A stretch of DNA of 64,000 nt from Lumbricus rubellus (Eukaryota > Annelida > Clitellata > Crassiclitellata > Lumbricidae), in assembly GCA_945859605.1 (NCBI GenBank), contig OX243825.1, positions 31,426,726 to 31,490,725 of the forward strand. Direction: 5' to 3'. Every line of letters begins with the position of its first letter. The first letter of the stretch is position 1. The notes below the pieces were generated by a model. That model had not been told where the DNA came from and made no database searches. It saw only the letters and a list, made by a program, of their open reading frames with translations. A program made the translations under genes and the position numbers. This document shows positions 24,190 to 34,749 of this stretch, piece after piece.

Positions 24190-25270
24190 ATATACAGTAA
24201 TCTCTTAAAAAGCACACCTTGCTGGCCGATTTCCGGTGGTGCCCATGCACAGGCGGGCCTCGCCTGTCACATTTCTGGTGGTGATAAGCGCTCACGGGCC
24301 TCGCAGAGTCGACGCCCATGAGCTTTACCCCCTCCTTTACTCTAATCTAGGTTCAATTTAACTTTTATATTCGTCACATTTTTATTATGAATCTAAGTTT
24401 TTATAGAAGCACGAGTTGTTTTTCGTTCATTCAACTTCTATTTCATCAAGAATATTTTTATCAATCCAACTTCTATTGATGCAAGAATTATTTTTATTAA
24501 TCCAGCTTGGTCCAGGCAAAAAACATCGTCGTTACGCACCGAATCGTCCGCTCCGCATGGTCGTAGGCCTACTTCGAATTGCCCGCACACCCATGCATTG
24601 ATATGCAGCATTGGTATGATAAGTTTACATAATTGTGCACCGCAAACGAGCTGTGCCGCTGGTTCGACCATGGGCGGAGTTTGGTTTCAGTTCATGTGGG
24701 ACTCAAAATAACTTGAATTTTGGGGCGGAGATTATGTCCAGAACGAGCGGCGCCGACAATTTTCCATCGACCAATACACCATTTTTCCCGTAAAGAAACT
24801 GATGACTTTTTTAGTCCTCAGGTCGAAATCTTCTGAAAATATAGGCCTACCGTTATTTCCCGTCTAAACAGTTTTTGCGCACCTACTTAGGGGCTTAGAC
24901 TCCTTCCGGTCCTTTTTCCCGTTGAACATGTTTTGGGGAGGGGACTTCTTGGGGCTAAAAAAAACCTCCGCTCTCGGGTTCAAGCACTCAAGGCCTATAC
25001 AGTGTCAGATTCGAATAAGCGCGGTCATAATTAGGCCTATGGGTGACAGAGTGCAACAACGATGTGCAGGCTTTCACAGCGGACGACATCGCTATAAAAA
25101 TAACTCAGCATAATTGACTAGAAGTGACGTAGCGGATCAAACTCTGGTGGATATACATTGTAATATAGAAGTGCGATCGATATCAACGAACGCGGATAGC
25201 GGCTATACATCTGCAACATGGTGTGTAAGTTTATGTTCGCGTGTATATTCATTTAATTATTATCCTGCAA
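24190..25270. other. No gene recognised
   Basis: Contains type-A modules at about 24,405-24,510 (atccaacttctattgatgc and related) and otherwise unassigned sequence. Short open frames here have no recognisable motif. Confidence 0.5.
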
Positions 25271-25279
25271 GGACGTAGG

Positions 25280-25427
25280 CATAGGCGCAATCACGTCCTA
25301 AAAGTTGAGGGGGACCATAATGAATCACGTCCTAAAAGTTGGGGAGACCATACTAATAAAGTTAGGGGACCACTCAAAAGTTGGGGGGGACGCGTCCCGT
25401 GGGTCCCATAGGGTGGTTGCGCCTATG
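25280..25427. mobile_element. hAT-like MITE, CATAGGCGCAA ends
   Basis: 148 bp. Inverted ends CATAGGCGCAA and TTGCGCCTATG with perfect 8-bp flanks gacgtagg (25272-25279, 25428-25435). The interior repeats cacgtcctaaaagttg and ends in G-rich sequence. Confidence 0.85.
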
Positions 25428-25469
25428 GACGTAGGGTTGGTATGTTAACACGTGCTGTACGTGGTATGA

Positions 25470-25657
25470 ATGTTTGAGTCTTCGAAACCTGAGAGAGGAG
25501 GAGAGACAGAAAGGCAAACAGACATACAGGCAGAAAGCAGTTAAAGAGACAAAAACAGCGAGAGAGAGAAATAGAACAGATAGAGACAGAGAAATAGAAC
25601 AGATAGAGACAGAGAGAGACATACAGACAGACAGAAAGAGAAATAGGAGAGATAGAA

Positions 25658-25708
<51 letters not shown>

Positions 25709-25720
25709 TAGACATAAGAC
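25470..25720. repeat. Purine-rich GACA/GAGA repeat
   Basis: Interrupted GACA, GAGA and CAGACAGA runs. The frames are low-complexity. Confidence 0.85.
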
Positions 25721-25855
25721 AGACCGTGAGTGAGTGTAATAAAAATATTCGTGTAATGATTCAATCTGGCAGACCGCAGAATGATTACAGGTACAGGTTA
25801 TACGAAATACGGCCCACTATCGCACGACACGCATGTCGGCTTTACAGCAGTTGGT

Positions 25856-25900
25856 TCGGTAGCTTAACACTAAAAGCCTAAGTGCTGGATCACTCCTGGT
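25856..25900. repeat. 45-bp segment duplicated into the SINE at 26.26 kb
   Basis: tcggtagcttaacactaaaa through to cactcctggt; the same 45 bp occurs at 26,259-26,303 in the same orientation. Confidence 0.85.
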
Positions 25901-26058
25901 TTGGCCAAGTCAGTCTTATTTTCAGCGGAACCCGAGTCAAACAACCCAACAGAAAAGCGCCAACGGCAGCTAACAGAAACTTTTTTATGATTTAATTAAA
26001 AAGTTTTCATAACATAACATATAATATTGTATATAGGCCTATATACATGTCTCTGTCT

Positions 26059-26114
<56 letters not shown>

Positions 26115-26129
26115 AGACAGAGACAGGGA

Positions 26130-26370
26130 CAGACATAAATTTGCGTCGTTGCCCTGGAGCCGGAAGGTTCGAGGTTCGAATCCACATCGCCGCGTAAGGA
26201 CCTTGGGCAAGTCCTTCACTCACAATAATTGCTCAGCGCTTCGGCGTGAAACTCCAACTCGGTAGCTTAACACTAAAAGCCTAAGTGCTGGATCACTCCT
26301 GGTGTCCGCTCTGTAGTCGGGAGTGCCTCTGAGTAGGAAAAAAGAGCTTGAAGGGGCGCTATAACAAGTG
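26130..26370 (+). mobile_element. tRNA-derived SINE with a 45-bp insertion
   Basis: gcgtcgttgccctggagccg, box B ggttcgaatcc, body and tail as in the other copies, ending ggggcgctataac. The body is interrupted at 26,259-26,303 by a copy of 25,856-25,900. Its 5' end abuts a (TA)n/ACAGAGACAGG tract, so box A is truncated. Confidence 0.8.
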
Positions 26371-26379
26371 CACGTACAA

Positions 26380-27840
26380 ACAAATACATGTATGCAATTT
26401 CGACATGCACTGAACGCACCGTCAGTTGCGCCGTCACCGTCAGTTCGTCTTTCTGTCCGTTTGATTGTCTTTCTGCATCCTCAGGAAATGACAAATGACG
26501 ACCTCGATTGTTAGGAAAGTATCACGACTCTGATGATGAAGACGCACGTGGGATTACTCGCACCCGGATGACAAAGCCAATGTAGACATGTCACTCCATT
26601 TTCTAAGACGCTCATTGGTTGCAGCGATCCTTCATTGGATCAGTAGAAAGGTCATGCACTTTTTATCCATCCAATCAACTCTCAACTCACAGAGTGCAAT
26701 AGGTTCGTCAATGTTTTCTGGTACAAAAAACGCGTTGATGACGCAGATGGTAAACCGCTAACGACGTTACGGTTCAATATCAACGGGAGAGTGGGATTCG
26801 GACTAAATGACGAGTACGTGACGCTGTTGATGAAAAGGAACTCTCTAGATACTTCGATATTCGATTGAATCGGTGTTAAGATCAGTTTTTATGGTCAGAG
26901 CATGACGATTCGTCTCTGAAAAAGCCCTCAGCATGTGCAACAGCTGGAACTGCGTCGCTCACAGCTTCGCTATAATTACCGCTTGCTTTCGTGTGGTAGC
27001 GCATTGAAGAAATAGCTGCTGCTGCTGCTGCTGCTGTGTGACCAGAAATCCCTACGACTTAAGCATTGTTTCAGAAGAATGGTAATATCGTTTTAGTAAT
27101 TATATCGATGAAAAGTATTTCGTAATCGGAATCGTAATCTCGTGATTTCCGCCATTTGTTAAATATATAGAATGTAGTCATGCACTTTGTTTTTCTGCCG
27201 GTAATACACTTTAGTTATTAACGAAATGAAATTCACTCTTGAGTGAACTGACGATGACTGCACAGTATGAATTCTTTTTTGCTAGTCCACTTTTGTCTCT
27301 TGTAACAGCATTTCGGCCTATAATGTTTTCTCCCTTGTCAATATCTTTCTTGGTGATTTCTTCCAACTTATGTAGGGGGGGAATTTATGAGGAATTATTA
27401 TTATTTTATATTTTTACTGTTGTTATCAATAAATCTATTCACGGTAGTTGCACCAATCGACCCCACGTCACCCCAGGTGTGCGTCATAAGGTTAAACTCT
27501 TAAGTTTAGTTTAGACCCTTTGAATTACAGTCGTCCAGACTATAATATTTAATATTCAGTGATTGTTCAATGATTGCATGACCATTTTGTTTTAGAAAGC
27601 TAGCATCAGTTGACCACTCTTTCATACTTCACCTCCCATGACCTATTGAGTCATCTGCAGCTCGTGTTACCGTGTCTCAACATTTTAATCTCTTCCCACC
27701 ATCATTTGTGTCGTTTATCTCAGATTTAAAGTACGCTAGTTGTTTCTCACATTAATCTACGTGCACAATTAAAATAATAATATTATATGCAGACGCCATT
27801 AATTTATAGCTTTTGCACCTCACGTTTTTGCAATGTGGTG
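26380..27840. other. Upstream region of the 27.85-kb signal-peptide exon
   Basis: No coding exon recognised. A short (CTG)n run lies at 27,015-27,033. The splice acceptor directly before the ATG at 27,850 implies a non-coding first exon somewhere in this stretch. Confidence 0.4.
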
Positions 27841-27849
27841 ATATTTCAG

Positions 27850-27898
27850 ATGAAGACATTCTTGATAGCTGTGATGTGCCTCCTCGTGGTTGGATATG
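27850..27898 (+). CDS. Signal-peptide exon, third member of the six-Cys peptide family (partial)
   Basis: Preceded by gatatttcag (splice acceptor) and followed by the donor GTGAGG. The exon is 49 nt (16 codons plus one base, phase 1), identical in length and phase to the exons at 34,741-34,693 and 52,536-52,488. It encodes MKTFLIAVMCLLVVGY, a Lys then hydrophobic stretch typical of a signal peptide. I could not find a matching Cys-rich exon downstream on the plus strand before the LINE remnant at 28.27 kb. The rest may be displaced, too divergent to see, or lost. Orientation is opposite to the other two copies, so it would converge on the 32.3-34.7 kb gene. Confidence 0.6.
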
Positions 27899-28265
27899 GT
27901 GAGGAATAAACTATGTATGGGTGTAAGCTTATGTATGAATAAGCATATGATTGTACATGTATAATTATGTATATAAAAAGTATATGAATATATATGTATA
28001 TATATATATATATAAATGTATATTTTATGTGTATTTGTTTAATCCCTTCCTCAAAAAAGACAACACACAAGAAGCTGTAGCCTTACACCATCACAATTGA
28101 CACCATAGCTACTTTGAGTTTATGGTCAAGATAGTTAGTAGGCCTACGTGTTTTTGAATAACTTTCTTCGGAAAAAATTCTTCGAGTCTCTATTGGCGAG
28201 GGTGAGATTGTGAACAATTTGTCTAGCGTTACATAATAGATCTCGATGCAGTGTATGGGAAGAGG

Positions 28266-28680
28266 TTACGGTGGACATGAATTTCGTTTCATGAACAGCT
28301 TTGAACAGCATCTTGTCAGTCTCTGAGGTTTCAGCTTCAGCTGTGAATGTATCAGGATGTAAGTACCGTGGCCCGCTCGTCTAAGTCTATTCATGAGGCG
28401 GGTTTTATCCATACCACTTGCAAGACCCCACCACGCAAGGGAGGTGTACGCAATTCTGGATATTTTAGTAGCACTTGTGATAGTTTTGAGCTCCTGCACG
28501 AAGGACCTACGAGTCTTGAGTGTTTCGATGGGATAGAGTGAGGAAGTGCCACAGCAGGTAATATTATTGATGTAGTCTGTAACGGTTAATTTCTCTCCAA
28601 TGAGAACTCCCAATGCCTTGATGGATTTTGTGCGAGCAACGTCGGAGATGGATGGATGAGTTTAGAGGGAGCGTTGAAGG
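28266..28680 (-). pseudogene. LINE reverse-transcriptase C-terminal fragment
   Basis: The frame at 28,613-28,266 reads GEKLTVTDYINNI, then SLYPIETLKTRRSF, IAYTSLAWWGLAS and MNRLRRAGHGTY. This is the characteristic post-RT region of CR1/Jockey-type non-LTR elements (rLvYas-AWWGf motif). The catalytic RT motifs are missing and the C-terminal end is cut by a stop, so it is a truncated, dead insertion. It lies just beyond the third signal-peptide exon and may have displaced the remainder of that gene. Confidence 0.75.
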
Positions 28681-28786
28681 TTATGGCAGCAGATGTAATT
28701 CTTTCGAAGCGAGTTCAGTGTTTCCTGCCATGCAGATAGTTGACCAGCCAATAATGTAGATACCATCAGACTAAGGCGTTTTAATT

Positions 28787-29262
28787 GGTTCCACGACAAC
28801 TGGTCCACCGACAACTCGTCCAACGACAACTCGTCCACGGACAACTGGTCCACCGACAACTCGTCCACTGAAATAGAAGCCGGATTATTGAGAAAACGCT
28901 TGGGGAATAGAAGCTGGATGAAGGTTTTTACAGGTGAAATAGAAGCTGGATTCATGAAAAAATGCTTAAGAAATGGAAGATGGATCAAGTTTTTGTTCGA
29001 TCTGAAATAGAAGCTGGATGCATGTTGAAACACATGATGAAAATCATCAATTCAGCTTCTATTTAAGCAAGGAAACCATTAGACTTTTTTTCATAAATCC
29101 AGCTCCTATTTCGTAAATAAAAAACTTTCATCCAGCTTCTATTTCTCAAGCGTTTTCTCGATAATCCGGCTTCTATTTCAGTGGACGAGTTGTCGGTGGA
29201 CCAGTTGTCCGTGGACGAGTTGTCGTTGGACGAGTTGTCGGTGGACGAGTTGTCGTGACACC
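28787..29262. mobile_element. Foldback element type A, copy 2
   Basis: 476 bp. Left GGTTCCACGAC with five 15-mers; right GTCGTGACACC with the complementary repeats; interior AGAAGCTGGAT modules in mirror order. Flanks gttttaatt (28778-28786) and gttttaact (29263-29271) are a 9-bp duplication with one mismatch. Confidence 0.9.
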
Positions 29263-29275
29263 GTTTTAACTAGGT

Positions 29276-30455
29276 GGTCAATGGTCAATGGTCATGGGTA
29301 ACGACACGGTGCCAGATGGCGAAGAGCGGGTCGCACAGCTTGCAAGTAGGCCTACTGGTGTGGTGTCTCTTGATATCTTGAAGACTATTTTGTGTCAGAA
29401 ACTCTCAATCGGATTCCAAAACGGGGACTGAACGGACCAGTCCAGAGTCCTGATGTTGTTCATGCACCCAGTTGGTAACAGGTTTGGCGCGATGGCATGT
29501 TGCACTGTCATCCTGAGAAGAACTGAACCTGGAACAGCTGCTTGCTGATGGCACCATGCAATTATTTTTGCAGTATTCTCACTGTTGTTGGTTGCGTTAC
29601 CCATTCCATCGATGATGTGAAGTCGTCCGACTCCAATGGCAGCCATGCAACCCCAGACCATGATCTTCAGAGGATGCTTCACCGACAGGATCAGACACTG
29701 TGACTTGAATTCCTGTCCAGTCCCCGGATTGGAATCCGATTGAGAATTTCTGACACAAAATAGCCTTAAAATATCAAAGAGACACCACACCAGTAATTGC
29801 AAGCTGTGCGACTCGTTCATCGCCATCTGGCACCGTGTCGTTACTCGTGACCATTGACCACCTCGTTAAGATGGTGTACTCAATGCAGACGCTGTGCAGA
29901 CACATGATCAAGAATAAGGGGTGGTTCACCAAAACCTGAGGCATAACTGTCCACAAAACTGTCTTTTCAATGCCAACTAAATGATTAGTAGCCTATTACG
30001 CTTACTACCTCGGAATAATTTGCCTGCTTTCTACCAGTTGCTCAAGACCTATCATTTTAGCCGTGGCTGGGGTGGGAGCACCTTTGAGTAGCCTTTTTGA
30101 AGGGCGATATATACATTTTCGAAATGAAGGAAAGAATGAATGAATGATTATAAACGAAATCAGATCACACATGACGTGTTTTAACCATACTAATATATTT
30201 TTACACCAATGGCCATGAAAGTGCAAATTACGAGATTTACACACAAAAACCCATTACCATGGCAACTTCCACGTACAAATTGGTAAAATTTTGTTCAACC
30301 TGGAATAAAAAGTTGATTCTAATAGCCAAATGTATCCCCCATGATGTTACACACAAAAGTTTTTATTGGGCATACGAAAATATGCGAGTAAGAGACTGGA
30401 AAGTGAAAAAAATGCGATATTTCTAGGTGGTTCCAGACTTTTGCACACCACTGTA
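29276..30455 (-). pseudogene. Tc1-like transposon remnant
   Basis: At 30,425-30,455 the minus strand starts with ACAGTGGTGTGCAAAAGTCT, the hallmark terminus of a Tc1-like group. The transposase remnant (29,826-29,395) reads HPLKIMVWGCMAAIGVGRLH, then NIRTLDW, a decayed QSPDLNP (QSPFWNP) and IESF; the expected DDSAP is scrambled to MTVQHAIAP. About 165 bp of it (29,715-29,880) is also present inverted at 29,276-29,440. It is interrupted by stops and a retroelement tail at 30,060-30,130. DD34-type DDE catalysis is expected for the family, but the acidic residues are lost. Confidence 0.75.
30060..30130 (+). mobile_element. SINE/LINE 3' tail fragment
   Basis: gggagcacctttgagtagcc then ttgaagggcgatata and a (GAAT)n end, matching the shared retroelement tail. 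Confidence 0.6.
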
Positions 30456-31010
30456 TGTATGTATGTATGTATGTATGTATGTATGTATGTATGTATGTAT
30501 GTATGTATGTATGTATGTATGTATGTATGTATGTATGTATGTATGTATGTATGTATGTATGTATGTATGTATGTATGTAGCCTATGTATGTATGTATGTA
30601 TGTATGTATGTATGTATGTATGTATGTATGTATGTATGTATGTATGTATGTATGTATGTATGTATGTATGTATGTATGTATGTATGTATGTATGTATGTA
30701 TGTAGGTAGGTATGCATGCCTGCATGCATGCATGCATGCATGTATGTATGTATGATATGTGTGTTTGTACATGCATGTATGAATGTATGTATGTATGTAT
30801 GTATGTATGTATGTATGTATGTATGTATGTATGTATGTATGTATGTATGTATGTATGTATGTATGTATGTATGTATGTATGTATGTATGTATGTATGTAT
30901 GTATGTATGTATGTATGTTTGTATGTATGTATGTATGTATGTATGTATGTATGTATGTATGTATGTATGTATGTATGTATGTATGTATGTATGTATGTAC
31001 AATTGTACAT
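30452..31010. repeat. (GTAT)n microsatellite
   Basis: About 560 bp of GTAT with a short central interruption (30,579-30,584) and a GCAT-variant block at 30,711-30,740. It begins within the terminal TA of the Tc1-like end. Frames read YVCM or IHTY repeats. Confidence 0.97.
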
Positions 31011-31333
31011 GTATGTATGACATGTGTGTATGACATGTGTGTATATACATGAATGTATGAATGTTGGTATGTAAGTTGCAGATGAAAACATTTCATTTCA
31101 CACGGTTTTTAGAGCAGTTTTTATTACGTGATTGTTTTTCAATTCGATTTGTATTTGATATGTTCCATACTGTCAGTAATAAAGACTCAGTACGCTATTG
31201 GTCCAATGTTCGTAACCTGAACATGTATAATTTTGTATGTGTTATTTGAGATTGGCAAAAAAATTATGCCTACGTTGAAACAAAATAGCTAAGGTAAAAA
31301 AAACAATCAGCACGCTTCATAATAAATTTCCTA

Positions 31334-31460
31334 CTAATGTTTTGTTCGATTATCGTACAAATTATTAAGTAGGATAGTTATAGAACAATCAATACATTGC
31401 TTTTTTCGTAGTATTAGGCCTACATGTATACTATTGTATAGTGCCGAGGGCATAGGCGCC
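31334..31460. repeat. Segment paralogous to 45,405-45,500
   Basis: Shared blocks include gaacaatcaataca and ttcgtagtattaggcc. Divergent by many small changes. Confidence 0.5.
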
Positions 31461-31730
31461 GAGTTGATATGAAAAGGGGAAAAAGATGCGCGCGTGAGCG
31501 CGCGAATTTTTTTTGACCCTTTTTTTATAGGAGACTGGAGACTTATTGAAATCATCACTGTTCATATAGGCGGAGACTTGGTCCTGGTTTGAAGGAACGA
31601 ACTCGCGGCCAAAGGATGATCGTCGAGAAGCACAGCGCCGAGCAGGGAAGGGGTTTGGGAACGGGATGTGCTCCTCCCCAGGGTGCGCCCAAAAAAGATT
31701 CCCCAGGTTTTTTGCGAATAATTTGGCCAA

Positions 31731-32060
31731 AAGTAAGAATTTCGAAACGAAATTTTACAATCTTATAAACAATTTTTTACACATGATGGCCAGATTTTTT
31801 TAATATTTCAAACAGAACAAAAGTTATGCCACTTTTAGGGAGGTCACCCACCGTTTTTTGACGATTCAAAAACGAAGCACAAAAAAATTAGGTTTTTTGC
31901 CAATATCATGACCAGAAGTAAGAATATCGAAATGAAATTTTACCGGCTTAAAGACAATATTCATATTTACACATGATGGCCAGATGTCATCGAAATATTT
32001 CAAACAGAACAAAAGTTATGCCACTTTTAGTTTTAGTGCGACCACCCACCTTTTTTCACG
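31731..32060. repeat. Imperfect tandem duplication, offset about 186 bp
   Basis: aagtaagaatttcgaaacga to the accaccca region occurs twice (from 31,731 and from 31,917). 31,460-31,730 holds no recognised feature. Confidence 0.75.
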
Positions 32061-32257
32061 ATTCAAATACATGAAGAGAATCATGTCTTCCAGGCGTAGG
32101 CCTACTTGTTTGCAAGCAGAGACACATGCATACAACAGATTCAAACGAATACAATCATGCATAATTGCATATAGCCTAAACGCAATGCTTAAATTATTTG
32201 CAAACAAAAGTATGTCGACATGATAATAATTACCAGTATTGATATAGCCTACATTGT

Positions 32258-32313
32258 TTATCCTCCTTCTACAGGATGTAAACAAGGATAGGCACCTGAT
32301 TCTCCGTGCATAC
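32258..32313 (-). CDS. P1 exon 3 (C-terminal, sixth cysteine)
   Basis: Acceptor tract ctctcgttttcatccag on the minus strand, then GT completing a Cys codon. Fifteen-odd residues including AYPC and a TAA stop follow. The TAAACAATGTA around the stop is conserved in P2. Confidence 0.65.
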
Positions 32314-34741
32314 CTGGATGAAAACGAGAGATGCATAGTGATAAACGCTGAACAATACCACACCTAAATAATTATAGTCATCTTCCTCCTCGCCTCCTCC
32401 TCCTCTTCCTCCTCCTCCTCCTTCTCATCGTCGTCGTCATCATCGTCGTTATCATCGTCGTCCTCCTCCTCCTCATAATCATCGTCGTCGTCGTCATTGT
32501 CGAATTCGAAATTGTCATCATCATCGTCATCGACATCATCATCATCACCATCACCGTCGTCACATTAATGTCTTTTTTATTCTCATCTTCACAACCCTCA
32601 GGCTACCAAGCTTTTTTGTAACACTGACTACCGGGGATTTTGGGTTTGGTTTGAGATATCATAACTTGTAATAGGTCTACACCAATGGATTCAGCATTCA
32701 TTTCTGCACAAAATGATTTATTTAGGTTTAAAATATATGAATGCACCTCGAAATTATGATATTTTCCATGAGTACCCATAGATTCCACAAAACGTGTACT
32801 TTCGCATAAGTAAAATGTTGGATTCTGTGTGTGTGTGTAGAACATGATTTATGTAGGCCTACACAAGTATAGTTTATATATAATAATGTAACATGTTCAA
32901 CTATATAGACTAGTTATAAGTCCTTTTTAGGTACAATCAAAAGGAAAAAAACATGAATAGGCCTATCTATCGACAACCAACATGAAACAACGAAATTATG
33001 CCATTGTCGGTGTGCGTCGTAAACAAATCAGCATTTTCACTCATTTTAATTTATTTTGAGCACTTCCGGTCATCAAAAGACAAATGAATTGGTGTCGAAA
33101 AATAGCACTAAATGCCTTCTATAGAATAATTTATTTCTCTTAAAAAATAAATCATGAATATGTTATAATAGACAAAATATGTAAATTTTACGAAAAATAA
33201 AATACCTTTATATATATTTTAAATATATATTTTAATTTATTTTGAGCACTTCAGGTTGTCAAACGACAACTCAGTGACCAACACAATGTAGCCCCACATT
33301 CACTCTATAGAATGGTATAATTTGTTTCTCTCAATATTAAGTGACTACAACGATATAGGCGAAAATCTAAGTGGGCGGTCCACCCCCGGTACCTCGGGTA
33401 TAATGGGTATAACTTTTGAACGGTGTGAGGTATCATCTCACATTGCACCTCAAAATGTGTGCCATTGAACCCCCTACAGCTACCTAAAAGGTCATTTTTT
33501 TCCATACGGAACAAATTTGAAATCGATAAAACCTATGGGGGAAACAACACCCCCCCCCCCCTTGGTAGCCCGAGCGATAGTCTTTCTTGCAGACTCTGTC
33601 ATAAAAAGCCATGTTCGTGGCAGATGTAATCAATCACTCACAACGAAATTTGCATGACTTATTATTTGCGCAAGTCCCGAGACATTTGTTGTAATCATCT
33701 TGGCATTTTTTCTTACCCGTCTGCTGCCGTTTTGTAAGATGTGTGGACACATCGCGCACTACAATGACACAGAAAGTAGATTATAATATAAAACAGTTGA
33801 ACTTGAAATCGTCATTCAGTACGGTTCCACGACAACTGGTTCACAGACAACTGGTTCAACGACAACTGGTTCACGGACAACTCGTCCACCGACAACTCGT
33901 CCACTGAAATAGAAGCCGGATTATTGAGAAAACGCTTGGAAAATAGAAGCTGGATGAAGGTTTTTACAGGTGAAATAGAAGCTGGATTTATGAAAAACCG
34001 CTTAAGAAATGGAAGATGAATTTATTTTATTTTCTATCTGAAATATAAGCTGGATGCATGTTGAGACACATGATGAAAATCATAAATTCAGCTTCCATTT
34101 AAGAAAGAAAACCATTAGACTTTTTCTCATAAATCCAGCTCCTATTTCGTAAATAAAGAACCTGCATCCAGCTTCTATTGCCCAAGCGTTTTCTCAATAA
34201 TCCGGCTTCTATTTCGGTGAACCAGCTGTCGGTGAACCAGTTGTCCGTGGACGAGTTGTCGTTGGACGAGTTGTCGGTGAACGAGTTGTCGTGACACCAT
34301 TCAGTACATTGCGTTGGGGAACAGCAGCTGTCGGGGGTCGGTTCTGAAAGCTCACACTTCTATTGGAAGCGTTGAGCCTTTCTGATTAAGGATATGCTCG
34401 CGGTCCCAACACAGCAGGCTGTAAATCAACTGGCAAATTTTGAGGTGAGTAGTCTACACGCTGACCGGGAGAAAAGTCGACTTGTCGAAATTCACGTGAA
34501 TAGGCTACCTACCCTGCTTTTTACCCCCGTATACCCTGGTTTCTGGAGGTGAGTATAATACGCCGTATACCCGCGTAGGCTATAGCCTTGATTTTAGCCC
34601 TGCAACACAGTTACAAAAACTTGTCAAGTTCTTTGAATGGAAATCATCGACAAGAAATGGCGGCTCATATATTGCGGTGTTCACTGTCTTACCATTGACA
34701 ACCAGAAGAAGGCAGAAGACGAGTAACAGGGTTGTCTTCAT
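32258..34741 (-). CDS. Small secreted six-cysteine peptide gene, copy P1
   Basis: Three coding exons: 34,741-34,693 (signal peptide, MKTTLLLVFCLLLVVN), 33,758-33,642 (Cys-rich) and 32,313-32,258 (C-terminal, stop TAA). Donors are GTAAGA and GTGAGT. Acceptors are ttgtag and a pyrimidine-rich tract ending catccag. All junctions are phase 1, and the codon across the last junction (T plus GT) becomes Cys. The predicted precursor is about 73 residues; the mature part has spacing C-x6-C-x3-C-x5-C-x3-C-x9-C, suggesting three disulphides in an extracellular peptide. A TTTCAG immediately before ATG implies an upstream non-coding exon. Intron 1 contains foldback copy 3, intron 2 a TTAA element and a CAT repeat. 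Function unknown: a defence peptide, hormone or other secreted factor are all possible. Exons were inferred by comparison with copy P2. Confidence 0.7.
32376..32575. repeat. CTC/CAT-rich microsatellite
   Basis: Mixed TCC, CGT and CAT trinucleotides, paralogous in position to the CAT array at 49,580-50,130. Confidence 0.85.
32595..33574 (-). mobile_element. TTAA-type element, copy G1 (ends eroded)
   Basis: About 980 bp beginning ccctcaggctaccaagc and ending cttggtagcccgag, the reverse of copies at 57,826-58,819 and 59,509-60,492. The TTAA flanks are no longer present. It contains internal near-repeats (ctatagaat near ttatttctctt). Sits in intron 2 of peptide gene P1. Confidence 0.75.
33642..33758 (-). 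CDS. P1 exon 2 (Cys-rich)
   Basis: 117 nt, acceptor cattgtag, donor GTGAGT, phase 1 at both ends. Encodes a basic stretch (KRQQTGKKK) and five of the pattern positions up to CKFR, the fifth Cys being completed by exon 3. Confidence 0.7.
33823..34298. mobile_element. Foldback element type A, copy 3
   Basis: 476 bp with perfect 9-bp flanks attcagtac (33814-33822, 34299-34307). Five 15-mers per arm, some with GGTTCA variants. The paralogous gene P2 has a single attcagtac at 50,415-50,423 with no insert, giving an empty site. Lies in intron 1 of P1. Confidence 0.95.
34693..34741 (-). CDS. P1 exon 1 (signal peptide)
   Basis: 49 nt, preceded by atatttcag and followed by the donor GTAAGA. Hydrophobic leader LLLVFCLLLVV. 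Confidence 0.75.
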
Positions 34742-34749
34742 CTGAAATA

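Noticed and set aside
24438..24671. 77-codon minus-strand frame with several Cys
   Set aside because: Partly translated foldback modules; no signal peptide or splice context.
30319..31096. Overlapping long frames rich in IHTY or MYVC
   Set aside because: Translated (GTAT)n repeat on both strands; the same applies to 60,806-61,708.
31077..31249. Another signal-peptide exon (cag then ATGAAAACATTTC)
   Set aside because: Starts similarly but continues HFTRFLEQ with charged residues and no phase-1 donor at 49 nt.
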